Positions 41,259-49,471 of a stretch of 64,000 nt of DNA are shown piece after piece. Within the stretch, counting starts at the first letter, position 1. Every line of letters starts with the position of its first letter. The stretch covers positions 186,001 to 250,000 of the forward strand of contig NZ_BMVV01000006.1 of NCBI RefSeq assembly GCF_014650895.1, read 5' to 3'. The translations under genes were made by a program, and so were the position numbers. The notes below the pieces were generated by a model, which saw nothing but the letters and a program-made list of their open reading frames with translations, ran no database searches and had not been told where the DNA came from. Source of the stretch: Streptomyces omiyaensis. GTDB taxonomy: Bacteria; Actinomycetota; Actinomycetes; Streptomycetales; Streptomycetaceae.

Positions 41259-42641
41259 TCATGCCGGACGGTCGGCCCCGTCGCGCGGTGCCCCCGCCAG
41301 TCGGGCGCGCTCGCGGTGCTCCGCGGCCCTCCGCTCCAGGATCTCCGCCATCCGGAGGTGGTACGCCTCGGTGCCCTCCTCGTACACGTCGGGAATGCCG
41401 TCCTGGTCGTCGTCCCGGTCCTCCTCGGCGACGAGCAGCTGGTACTTCCGGACGCGCAGCTTGAGCAGGAGCGTGGCCACGGCCGCGGCGATGAGCGAGC
41501 CCATGAGGACGGCGGCCTTGACCTCCTCGGTGAGGGCCGCGTCGCCCTCGAAGGCGAGTTCGCCGATGAGGAGGGAGACGGTGAAGCCGATCCCGGCGAG
41601 GGAGGCGACGGCGAAGACGTCCGGCCAGGACAGCTCGGGGTTGAGCTCCGCCCTGGTGAAGCGGGCCGCCAGCCAGGTGCCGCCGAAGATGCCGATCGCC
41701 TTGCCGACAACCAGGCCGAGGACGACGCCGAGGGTGACGGGCTGGGTGAAGACGTCCCGGAGAGCCTCGCTGGACATGGTCACGCCCGCCGAGAAGAGCG
41801 CGAAGAGGGGGACGGCGAGGCCGGCCGAGAGCGGGCGGACCAGGTGCTCGACGTGCTCGCCGGGGGAGTGCGACTCGCCCTCGCGGGTGGTGCAGCGGAG
41901 CATCAGGCCCATGGCGACGCCGGCGATGGTGGCGTGCACGCCGCTGTTGTACATCAGGGCCCAGACGACCAGGGCCAGCGGGACGTAGACGTACCAGCCG
42001 CGGACCTCCTTGCGGAGCAGGTACCAGAAGAGGGCGAGGCCGGCGAAGGCGCCGCCGAGGGCGGCGAAGTCCAGGTCGCTGGTGAAGAAGACCGCGATGA
42101 TCAGGATCGCGAAGAGGTCGTCGACGACGGCGAGGGTGAGCAGGAAGGCGCGCAGCGCCGAGGGGAGCGAGGTGCCGATGACGGCGAGGACGGCCAGCGC
42201 GAAGGCGATGTCGGTGGCGGTGGGGACCGCCCAGCCGTCCATGGAGCCGCCGCCGACGGCGTTGACCAGGACGTAGACGAGGGCCGGGGTGGCCATGCCG
42301 CAGATCGCCGCGATGACGGGGAGGGCGGCGGCCTTGGGGTCGCGCAGCTCGCCGGCGACCAGCTCGCGCTTGAGCTCGATGCCGGCGACGAAGAAGAAGA
42401 CCGCCAGGAGGCCGTCGGCCGCCCAGTGCGCGATCGAGAGGTCGAGGCCGAGGGCGGCGGGGCCCAGGTGGAAGCCGGAGACGGCCTCGTAGCTGCCGGG
42501 GGCGGTGTTGGCCCAGACGAGCGCGGCGACGGCGGCGACGAGGAGCAGGACACCACCGACGGTCTCGGTGCGCAGGGCGTCGGCGAGGTGGCGGCGCTCC
42601 GGGAGGGAGAGCCTGCCGAGGAAGTTGCGGTCGGTGGACAC
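41259..42641 (-). CDS. nhaA: Na+/H+ antiporter NhaA
   Basis: A 460-residue NhaA antiporter with 12 predicted helices. The ion-binding aspartate pair is in LAVVDDLFAILIIA, and PTATDIAFALAVLAVIG and GIGFTVSLLIGELAF match helices IV/V and XI. NhaA exchanges two protons for one sodium ion and controls pH and sodium. The C-terminal 65 residues (EEDRDDDQDGIPDVYEEGTE and later helices) are a cytoplasmic charged extension not found in E. coli NhaA (388 residues). The GTG at 42641 follows GGAGG; the longer frame lacks family character. Confidence 0.94.
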   Translation of the reverse strand: MSTDRNFLGRLSLPERRHLADALRTETVGGVLLLVAAVAALVWANTAPGSYEAVSGFHLGPAALGLDLSIAHWAADGLLAVFFFVAGIELKRELVAGELRDPKAAALPVIAAICGMATPALVYVLVNAVGGGSMDGWAVPTATDIAFALAVLAVIGTSLPSALRAFLLTLAVVDDLFAILIIAVFFTSDLDFAALGGAFAGLALFWYLLRKEVRGWYVYVPLALVVWALMYNSGVHATIAGVAMGLMLRCTTREGESHSPGEHVEHLVRPLSAGLAVPLFALFSAGVTMSSEALRDVFTQPVTLGVVLGLVVGKAIGIFGGTWLAARFTRAELNPELSWPDVFAVASLAGIGFTVSLLIGELAFEGDAALTEEVKAAVLMGSLIAAAVATLLLKLRVRKYQLLVAEEDRDDDQDGIPDVYEEGTEAYHLRMAEILERRAAEHRERARLAGAPRDGADRPA

Positions 42642-42818
42642 GGGGGGCCTCCGGTCGGGTGGGCAGCACACAGCACATGCCGACCAGACTTCCCGGCGCA
42701 CCTAGGTCTTTCTGTCGCGTTCCTGACGCGGTCCTTACTTTACCTAACGAGCCCGAGGTGTGTCCGGCGAGGATCACTTTAGGGGGGTACGGGGCTTTCG
42801 GCGCCCCGGAGCGGGGAA

Positions 42819-42859
42819 GCGGAAGGGCCCGCCCCGGCACCCGGGGCGGGCCCTTCCGC
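42819..42859 (-). terminator. Terminator of acs
   Basis: A 19-base-pair perfect stem (starting GCGGAAGGGCCCGCCCCGG) with the loop CAC lies 16 bases beyond the acs stop codon on the minus strand, between acs and the nhaA promoter region. Confidence 0.88.
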
Positions 42860-42874
42860 GAGCGGCTGCGGGGC

Positions 42875-44830
42875 TCAGTCCTCGCTGGAGGCGGCGGGCA
42901 GCTGCGTCTGGATGAGCGACATGACCGAGGAGTCGGTCAGCGTGGTGACGTCGCCCAGCTCGCGGTTCTCCGCCACGTCGCGCAGCAGCCGGCGCATGAT
43001 CTTGCCGGAGCGGGTCTTCGGCAGCTCGGCGACCGGGAGGATCCGCTTCGGCTTGGCGATCGGGCCGAGCGTGGCGCCCACGTGGTTGCGCAGCTCGGCG
43101 ACGAGGGACTCGTCCTCGCTCGCGGTGCCGCGCAGGATGACGAAGGCGACGATCGCCTGGCCGGTGGTCTCGTCGGCGGCGCCGACGACGGCCGCCTCGG
43201 CCACCGACGGGTGGGAGACGAGCGCCGACTCGACCTCGGTGGTCGAGATGTTGTGGCCGGAGACGAGCATGACGTCGTCGACGCGGCCGAGCAGCCAGAT
43301 GTCGCCGTCGTCGTCCTTCTTGGCGCCGTCACCGGCGAAGTACTTGCCCGCGAAGCGGGACCAGTAGGTGTCGATGAAGCGCTGGTCGTCGCCCCAGATG
43401 GTGCGGAGCATCGACGGCCACGGCTCGGTGAGCACCAGGTAGCCCCCGCCGCCGTTCGGCACCTCGTTCGCCTCGTCGTCGACGACGGTGGCGGAGATGC
43501 CGGGCAGCGGGCGCTGGGCGGAGCCCGGCTTGGTCTCGGTGACGCCGGGGAGCGGGCTGATCATCATCGCGCCCGTCTCGGTCTGCCACCACGTGTCCAC
43601 GATCGGGCAGCGGTCGCCGCCGATGTGCTTGCGGTACCAGACCCACGCCTCGGGGTTGATCGGCTCGCCGACCGAGCCCAGCACGCGCAGGCTCGACAGG
43701 TCGAACTTCGCGGGGATGTCGTCGCCCCACTTCATGAAGGTGCGGATCGCGGTCGGCGCCGTGTAGAGGATGGTGACGCCGTACTTCTGCACGATCTCCC
43801 AGAACCGGCCCTGGTGCGGGGTGTCCGGGGTGCCCTCGTACATGACCTGCGTCGCGCCGTTGGCCAGCGGGCCGTAGACGATGTACGAGTGGCCGGTGAC
43901 CCAGCCGATGTCGGCGGTGCACCAGTAGACGTCGGTCTCCGGCTTGAGGTCGAAGACGGCGTGGTGGGTGTAGGCGGCCTGGGTGAGGTAGCCGCCGGAG
44001 GTGTGCAGGATGCCCTTCGGCTTCCCCGTGGTGCCCGAGGTGTAGAGGATGAAGAGCGGGTGCTCGGCCGGGAAGGCCTCCGGGGCGTGCTCGGTGGACT
44101 GGCGGGCGACGATGTCGTCCCACCAGACGTCCCGGCCCTCGGTGAAGGCGGTGTCCTGGCCCGTGCGGCGGACCACCAGGACGTGCTCGACCTGCGGACA
44201 CTTGGTGACGGCCTCGTCGATCGCCGGCTTGAGGGCGGACGGCTTGCCGCGGCGGTAGCCGCCGTCGGCGGTCACGACCAGCTTGGCGTCGGCGTCCTGG
44301 ATCCGGGAGGCGACGGCGTCGGCGGAGAAGCCGCCGAAGACGACGGAGTGGGCGGCGCCGACGCGGGCGCAGGCCAGCATCGTGATCGCGGCCTCGGGGA
44401 TCATCGGCAGGTAGACGGCGACCCGGTCGCCCTTGCGGACGCCCAGCTCGGTCAGGGCGTTGGCGGCCCGGGAGACCTCGTCCTTGAGCTCGGCGTAGGT
44501 GATCGCGCGGCTGTCGCCCGGCTCGCCCTCGAAGTGGATGGCGACCCGGTCGCCGTGTCCGGCCTCGACGTGCCGGTCGACGCAGTTGTACGCCACGTTG
44601 AGCTCGCCGTCGGCGAACCACTTGGCGAACGGCGGGTTCGACCAGTCGAGGGTCTCGGTCGGCTCGGTGGCCCAGGTCAGGCGCTTGGCCTGCTCGGCCC
44701 AGAAGCCCAGCCTGTCCGTCTCGGCCTGCTCGTACGCCTCCGCCGTCACGTTGGCGTGCGCGGCCAGCTCGGCGGGCGGCGCGAAACGGCGCTCTTCCCG
44801 GAGCAGATTGGCCAGGCTCTCGTTGCTCAC
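42875..44830 (-). CDS. acs: Acetyl-CoA synthetase
   Basis: A 651-residue AMP-forming acetyl-CoA synthetase, of normal length (about 650). Core motifs: FILYTSGTTGKPKGILHT (P-loop-like), WQTETGAMMISPLPG, and the C-terminal hinge and lysine in LPKTRSGKIMRRLLRD, the acetylation site that Pat/GNAT enzymes and CobB modify. It converts acetate to acetyl-CoA in growth on acetate or after GlcNAc deacetylation. Start GTG 44830 is chosen by GGGAAAGGGAG immediately upstream. A DasR-like box (44924-44939) precedes it. Confidence 0.97.
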   Translation of the reverse strand: MSNESLANLLREERRFAPPAELAAHANVTAEAYEQAETDRLGFWAEQAKRLTWATEPTETLDWSNPPFAKWFADGELNVAYNCVDRHVEAGHGDRVAIHFEGEPGDSRAITYAELKDEVSRAANALTELGVRKGDRVAVYLPMIPEAAITMLACARVGAAHSVVFGGFSADAVASRIQDADAKLVVTADGGYRRGKPSALKPAIDEAVTKCPQVEHVLVVRRTGQDTAFTEGRDVWWDDIVARQSTEHAPEAFPAEHPLFILYTSGTTGKPKGILHTSGGYLTQAAYTHHAVFDLKPETDVYWCTADIGWVTGHSYIVYGPLANGATQVMYEGTPDTPHQGRFWEIVQKYGVTILYTAPTAIRTFMKWGDDIPAKFDLSSLRVLGSVGEPINPEAWVWYRKHIGGDRCPIVDTWWQTETGAMMISPLPGVTETKPGSAQRPLPGISATVVDDEANEVPNGGGGYLVLTEPWPSMLRTIWGDDQRFIDTYWSRFAGKYFAGDGAKKDDDGDIWLLGRVDDVMLVSGHNISTTEVESALVSHPSVAEAAVVGAADETTGQAIVAFVILRGTASEDESLVAELRNHVGATLGPIAKPKRILPVAELPKTRSGKIMRRLLRDVAENRELGDVTTLTDSSVMSLIQTQLPAASSED

Positions 44831-44923
44831 GACATCTCCCTTTCCCAGGGCGTCCTCTGTGCGTATGTGTCCCGTGTCATAGCTCATCAGCCCGAAGCCC
44901 CGGGTGACAAGAGGCTCAGGCGA

Positions 44924-44939
44924 ATTGGTTTAGACCTGT
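44924..44939. promoter_or_regulatory. DasR-like (dre) operator upstream of acs
   Basis: ATTGGTTTAGACCTGT matches the core of the dre consensus ACTGGTCTAGACCAGT at 10 of the central 12 positions (TGGTTTAGACCT against TGGTCTAGACCA). DasR is the GntR-type GlcNAc regulator in Streptomyces. The site is about 100 bases upstream of the acs start. Confidence 0.55.
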
Positions 44940-44958
44940 GAGTGGCTTGACGGACGGG

Positions 44959-44992
44959 GGCCCCTTCGTCCCGAGCGGAGGGAGAAGGGGCC
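44959..44992 (-). terminator. Hairpin between acs and the SulP/carbonic anhydrase gene
   Basis: Nine-base arms GGCCCCTTC (44959-44967) and GAAGGGGCC (44984-44992) are perfectly complementary around a 16-base loop. It is a second-line terminator behind the stronger 45060-45094 hairpin, or a divider from the acs promoter. Confidence 0.45.
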
Positions 44993-45059
44993 ACACAGTC
45001 TCACGGACGCGTGCCGGGAAAGGTTCAGGACGCGCGGCGGGAGGGCGCCGGTGCGGTGT

Positions 45060-45094
45060 CCGGGCCCCGCCGGGACGGGCCCGGCGGGGCCCGG
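45060..45094 (-). terminator. Terminator of the SulP/carbonic anhydrase gene
   Basis: A perfect 15-base-pair stem CCGGGCCCCGCCGGG/CCCGGCGGGGCCCGG with loop ACGGG starts 15 bases beyond the stop codon on the minus strand. Confidence 0.85.
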
Positions 45095-45108
45095 ACGGGC
45101 GCGGGCCG

Positions 45109-47514
45109 TCAGGAGGCCCGGGCCGCCAGGACCGCCGGAGGGACGCTGTCGAAGACGTCGTCGTAGCCGCGCACCTCGTCCCCGGAGAGCAGGTACGCCT
45201 GCGCCTCGCCCACGTGGAAGTACATGCCGTGGAGCGTGAGGCTGCCGTCCGCGAGGCGCCGCGCCACCGACTCGTACGCCCGCAGGTGCTCCAGCTGCTG
45301 GACCACGTTGGTGAGGCACAGCTGCTCGACCGCGTCCGCCGGCAGCCGGCCGGAGATCCGCGCCCACGCGTGCCGCCGGCTCGCCATCCGCTCCAGGCTG
45401 GGCCGGCCGTGCCGCAGCCAGCGGCGCAGCGGGGTGGCCGGCTCGTCGGGTCCGGCGCCGAGCAGGGCCTGCATGGCGCCGCAGCCGGAGTGGCCGCAGA
45501 CGGTGATCGACTGCACCCGCAGCACGTCCACCGCGTACTCGATCGCCGCCGCCACCGAGTCGTCCCCGCTCTCCTCGCCGGGCAGCGGCACCAGATTGCC
45601 GACGTTGCGCACGGTGAAGAGGTCGCCCGGACCGCTGGACGTGATCATGCTGGTGACGAGCCGGGAGTCGGCGCAGGTGAGGAAGAGCTGCGAGGGGCTC
45701 TGGCCCTCCCGGGCGAGCCGGGCCAGCTCGTCGCGGACCAGCGGAGCGGTGTTCCGCTGGAACTTGCCGATGCCGTGGGCCAGCTGATGACCGGTCGGGC
45801 GCGGCGCCCGCTCGGCGGGGACGGCCGGCGGCGCGGGGCGCTCGGCGCACTGGTGGTTGTGCCAGGGGGTCCAGGGGCGGCAGCAGGCGTGCGGGGAGGC
45901 CGCCCGGACGGCGTCCGGGCCGGCGGGCTCCGTGACGTCCGGCGCGGTGTCCGCGGCGGACGTCACGGCGGGGGAGCCGGTGATGCGGCCCCCGGAGGGG
46001 CCGGTCATCTCGACCGTGCCGCCGTGCGCCAGATGGCCGGTCGTCCAGTCGTTCAGCGCCTCGTACGCGGCATGGTCCATGAACGAACCGTCCAGCTCCA
46101 CGGTCACCTCCGAGCCTGTGGGGATCTGGTGCAGCGCGCGGCTCAGCCGCGGCACCGCGAGGAAGGTCAACTGGCCGCGCACGCGGAGGAACTGGTGCCC
46201 CCCGCGGTCCTCCCGGGTGATCCGGGTGCGGGCCAGGCGCTGCATCGCGACCGCGACCGCGACCGCGATGCCGAGGGCGACGCCCTCCAGGATGCCGACC
46301 AGGACGACCCCGGTCAGCGTCACCACGTACACCACGACCTCGCGGTGGCGGGTGACCGTACGGATGTGGGTGATGCTCACCATCTGGATGCCGACCACCA
46401 TGACGAGGGCGGCGAGGGCGGCCAGCGGGATCAGGTCGATCGCGGGCACCAGGAACAGCGCGGCCAGCACGATCCACAGGCCGTGCAGCATCGTGGAGGC
46501 GCGGCTGACCGCGCCCGCCGACACGTTGGCCACGCTGCGGACCGCGACCCCGGCGACCGGGAGGCCGCCGAGCGCCCCCGAGACCATGTTGGCCACGCCC
46601 TGGCCGGCCAGCTCGCGGTCCAGGTCGGAGCGCGGGACGCCCCGGCCCCGGTCCTCGCGGGCGGCGACGAGCTTGTCGACGGCGACGGCGGAGAGCAGCG
46701 ACTGCACGCTGGTCACCAGGGTGATGGTGAGCACCCCGGCGGCGATCCCGAGGACCGGCCCCTCGGGGAGGCCCGGCAGCGCGTGGCTGCTCCAGGACGG
46801 CAGGTCGACGCGGGGCACGGTGAGCCCGGTGGCGACCGCGAGCAGGGTCGCGCCGCCGACGGCGACCAGCGCGGCCGGTGCCTTGCGCGCCCACCGGCCC
46901 GCGCGGCCGGGCAGCCGGGGCCAGCAGAGCAGGACGGCGACGGTCAGCGCGCTGATGGTGAGCGCGGCGGGCCGGGCGTGCGCCAACTGCGCGGGCAGGC
47001 CGAGGGCGTTGGCCACCGCGGAGCTCTGCGGGGTGCCGCCGAGGACGATGTGGAGCTGGGCCAGGGCGATGGTGACACCGATGCCGCCCAGCATGCCGTG
47101 CACGATCGCGGGCGAGACGGCGAGCGCCGAGCGGGCCACCTTCAGGGTGGCGAGGGCGAGTTGGGCGAGTCCGGCGAGGACCGTGATGGCGCAGGTGGTG
47201 CGCCAGCCGTACCGCTGGATCAGCTCGGCGGTGACGACGGTGAGGCCGGCGGCCGGTCCGCTCACCTGGAGCGGGGAGCCGCCGAGCCGGCCGGCGACGA
47301 GTCCGCCGACGGCGGCGGCGACCAGTCCGGCCTGGAGCGGGGCTCCGGTGGCGAGGGCGATGCCGAGCGAGAGCGGCAGCGCGATCAGGAAGACGGCGAT
47401 CGACGCGGAGACGTCCGCGCCGGCGGGGCGGAGGCGGCGACGGCCTCCGGGCGGGCTGTGGGGCCGCTGGACGCGCGGCCGGTTGGGGGTGCGGGCAGGG
47501 GTGCAGAGGGTCAT
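45109..47514 (-). CDS. SulP anion transporter fused to a beta-carbonic anhydrase
   Basis: An 801-residue fusion. Residues about 33-430 form a SulP transporter of 10 or more helices (SVANVSAGAVSRASTMLHGL, LIPLAALAALVMVVGIQMVS), followed by a STAS domain (about 445-525, TVELDGSFMDHAAYEALNDW), a Pro/Ala-rich linker with a Cys/His cluster (HACCRPWTPWHNHQCAERP), and a beta-carbonic anhydrase (about 585-790) with zinc ligands in LFLTCADSRLV (CxDxR) and VCGHSGCGAMQAL (HxxC). It probably takes up bicarbonate (or sulfate) and interconverts it with CO2 at the membrane. ATG 47514 follows GGAGGAG; the frame from 47547 is out of character. Confidence 0.94.
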   Translation of the reverse strand: MTLCTPARTPNRPRVQRPHSPPGGRRRLRPAGADVSASIAVFLIALPLSLGIALATGAPLQAGLVAAAVGGLVAGRLGGSPLQVSGPAAGLTVVTAELIQRYGWRTTCAITVLAGLAQLALATLKVARSALAVSPAIVHGMLGGIGVTIALAQLHIVLGGTPQSSAVANALGLPAQLAHARPAALTISALTVAVLLCWPRLPGRAGRWARKAPAALVAVGGATLLAVATGLTVPRVDLPSWSSHALPGLPEGPVLGIAAGVLTITLVTSVQSLLSAVAVDKLVAAREDRGRGVPRSDLDRELAGQGVANMVSGALGGLPVAGVAVRSVANVSAGAVSRASTMLHGLWIVLAALFLVPAIDLIPLAALAALVMVVGIQMVSITHIRTVTRHREVVVYVVTLTGVVLVGILEGVALGIAVAVAVAMQRLARTRITREDRGGHQFLRVRGQLTFLAVPRLSRALHQIPTGSEVTVELDGSFMDHAAYEALNDWTTGHLAHGGTVEMTGPSGGRITGSPAVTSAADTAPDVTEPAGPDAVRAASPHACCRPWTPWHNHQCAERPAPPAVPAERAPRPTGHQLAHGIGKFQRNTAPLVRDELARLAREGQSPSQLFLTCADSRLVTSMITSSGPGDLFTVRNVGNLVPLPGEESGDDSVAAAIEYAVDVLRVQSITVCGHSGCGAMQALLGAGPDEPATPLRRWLRHGRPSLERMASRRHAWARISGRLPADAVEQLCLTNVVQQLEHLRAYESVARRLADGSLTLHGMYFHVGEAQAYLLSGDEVRGYDDVFDSVPPAVLAARAS

Positions 47515-47551
47515 CCGGTCTCCTCCGGGGCCGAACGGGTACCTCAACTCT

Positions 47552-47579
47552 GAGTAAACGAATCGTAATGGAGAGTAAA
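47552..47579. promoter_or_regulatory. Direct repeats GAGTAAA upstream of the SulP/carbonic anhydrase gene
   Basis: GAGTAAA occurs at 47552-47558 and 47573-47579, exactly 21 bases apart (two helical turns), in an AT-rich stretch 40-65 bases upstream of the gene's start. Same-face spacing suggests an activator or repressor site. The regulator is unknown. Confidence 0.5.
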
Positions 47580-47791
47580 GTCTCCGGCATTATTTTCGGG
47601 GCAAACAGGGCAATGGTTCACCGGTTCCGGTGATTGGGGAACGAATTACCGCTTGTCGTTTCATCGCTCCGACGGCTGCGGTGCGACGTTGACGCGGCCG
47701 GCAGCTCGTGGCCCGCGGTCCTTCGGTCCGCGGCCCGTGGCCGCGCGGCTCGTGTCCGTGCTCGGGGAAGTCGGAGAAGAGAGGTGGGCGG
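47580..47791. promoter_or_regulatory. Divergent region between the SulP fusion and the lipoprotein gene
   Basis: About 210 bases. The left 60 bases are unusually AT-rich (around TTATTTTCGGGG), while the right part is GC-rich with CGGTCC/CCGCGG-like repeats. The lipoprotein gene's promoter must be here, but no clear -10 could be chosen. Confidence 0.4.
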
Positions 47792-49087
47792 ATGTCAGCC
47801 GCCGTGCGAGGAAGTACGTTCCGGAGGAAGGCGCTGGCCGCCGGCGCGCTGGCCGTCGCCCTGATCGGCGGTCTGGCGGGCTGCTCGGAGCCGGCCGGCC
47901 CGGCCGCCGGGGGCACCAAGGGAGCCGGCGCGGACGCCGCGAAGAAGCCCGCGGCCGCGCCGGAGAGCCCCGTCCGGCTGATCGGCGACGGCTCCACCGC
48001 CTACACCGGCGCCCAGCCCCACCAGCCGACGTGGACGAAGCTCAAGCCGGGCGAGACCCCGCCGCAGTTCGTCGTCTTCTCCTGGGACGGCGCCGGCGAG
48101 GACAGCCAGAAGCTCTTCTCCCACTTCCGCGGCGTCGGAAGGAAGTACGGCGCCACCATGACGTACTTCCTCAGCGGCGTGTACCTCCTGCCGGAGGAGA
48201 AGCGGGCGATGTACGACCCGCCCAAGCACTCCGCCGGCCGCTCCGACATCGGCTTCAACGACGCCGGGGGCATCCGCGACACCGTCCGCGAACTGCGCGG
48301 CGCGTGGCTGGAGGGCAACGAGATCGGCACCCACTTCAACGGGCACTTCTGCGGCGCCGAGGGCGGCGTCGGCACCTGGTCCGTGGAGGAGTGGAAGAGC
48401 GAGATCCGGCAGGCCAAGTCCTTCGTCAAGAACTGGAAGACCAACGCGGGCCTGCGTGCCGAGCAGCCGCTCCCGTTCGACTACGACAAGGAGCTCGTCG
48501 GGGCCCGCACCCCCTGTCTGGAGGGCCGGACGAACTTCGTGAAGGCCGCCTCCGAGCTGGGCTTCCGCTACGACACCAGCGGCGTCAACGACCAGATCTG
48601 GCCGAAGAAGGACCAGGGCCTCTGGGACCTGTCCATGCACCTCGTCCCGGTCCCCGGCCGCGCCTTCCAGACGCTCTCCATGGACTACAACTTCATGGTC
48701 AACCAGTCGCCCGGCACCACCCAGGGCGACCCGAACATGCACCGGTACTGGGGCGACCAGATGCGGGACGGCCTCGTCCAGGCCTTCGAGCGCTCCTACC
48801 GGGGCAACCGGGCGCCGGTCGTCATCGGCAACCACTTCGAGTCCTGGAACGGCGGCACCTACATGCGCGCCATCGAGGAGACCATCGCCACCGTCTGCGT
48901 CCAGAAGGACGTCAAGTGCGTCTCCTTCCGCCAGCTCGCGGACTGGCTGGACGCCCAGGACCCCGCCGTCGTCGCCAAGATGCGCACCCTGAACGTCGGC
49001 GAGGCCCCCGCCGGCGGCTGGCCCGCCTTCCTCGCCGCCCCGCCGGCCCCCGCCGCCCCGGCGACGAAGCCGGCCGCCCAGAGCTGA
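47792..49087 (+). CDS. Polysaccharide deacetylase-like lipoprotein
   Basis: A 431-residue lipoprotein. Signal peptide with basic n-region and lipobox LAGC (Cys31), then a Gly/Ala/Lys-rich spacer. The rest resembles the NodB deacetylase fold: QFVVFSWDGAGEDSQKLFSH, TMTYFLSGVYLL, and NEIGTHFNGHFC in place of the usual HSxxHP. The active-site TFDDG of true deacetylases is reduced to SWDGA here, so one metal-binding Asp remains and the His motif is altered. Enzyme activity is uncertain. The ATG at 47792 follows GAGGTGGG. A tandem repeat and terminator follow. Confidence 0.82.
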   Translation: MSAAVRGSTFRRKALAAGALAVALIGGLAGCSEPAGPAAGGTKGAGADAAKKPAAAPESPVRLIGDGSTAYTGAQPHQPTWTKLKPGETPPQFVVFSWDGAGEDSQKLFSHFRGVGRKYGATMTYFLSGVYLLPEEKRAMYDPPKHSAGRSDIGFNDAGGIRDTVRELRGAWLEGNEIGTHFNGHFCGAEGGVGTWSVEEWKSEIRQAKSFVKNWKTNAGLRAEQPLPFDYDKELVGARTPCLEGRTNFVKAASELGFRYDTSGVNDQIWPKKDQGLWDLSMHLVPVPGRAFQTLSMDYNFMVNQSPGTTQGDPNMHRYWGDQMRDGLVQAFERSYRGNRAPVVIGNHFESWNGGTYMRAIEETIATVCVQKDVKCVSFRQLADWLDAQDPAVVAKMRTLNVGEAPAGGWPAFLAAPPAPAAPATKPAAQS

Positions 49088-49182
49088 CCCGAGACCGGGA
49101 ACCCGGTTCGGGAACCCGGCCCGAGAGCCCGGTTCGGGAATCCGGCCCGAGAACCCGGTTCGGGAATCCGGCCCGAGAACCC
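49088..49182. repeat. 26-base tandem repeat after the lipoprotein gene
   Basis: Units of CCCGAGARCCCGGTTCGGGA type followed by ATCCGG, period 26, begin at 49120, 49146 and 49172, preceded by a longer variant copy from 49088. Each unit contains an inverted repeat (CCCGGTTCGGG), so the RNA would form a string of small hairpins. Confidence 0.8.
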
Positions 49183-49218
49183 GCCCCCGGAGCCCGCCAT
49201 GCGGACTCCGGGGGCGGG
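49180..49218. terminator. Terminator between the convergent lipoprotein and CooC-like genes
   Basis: A perfect 13-base-pair stem CCCGCCCCCGGAG/CTCCGGGGGCGGG (arms 49180-49192 and 49206-49218) with a 13-base loop, immediately after the 26-base repeat array. Confidence 0.8.
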
Positions 49219-49471
49219 CGCACGTCGGGGGGTGGGCGGCCGCCCCCGGGGCGGGCGGCATTTCGGGGCGGGGCACACCCGGAGCGGGCGGCATTTCGGG
49301 ACGGGGCGCACCCGGGGGCGCGCTCGTCTGTCGGTGGGGTGGCCGTGCCCGCCGGTGGCGGCGGGGAGCCGGTGGGCGGGTGGCGGTGCCCGCCGGTGGG
49401 TGTGGCCGTGGCCGCGGGTGGTGGTGGCGGGGGTGTCGGTGGGCGGGTGGCGGTGCCCGCCGCCGGCGGTG
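49219..49471. repeat. G-rich degenerate repeats, GGTGGCGG/GGCATTTCGGG types
   Basis: Two kinds of repeats fill the space: GCGGCATTTCGGGRCGGGGC occurs twice (from about 49256 and 49288), and GGTGGCGGTGCCCGCCGGTG-like units recur from about 49330 on. No gene is present. The G-runs on the plus strand could form quadruplex structures. Confidence 0.65.
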
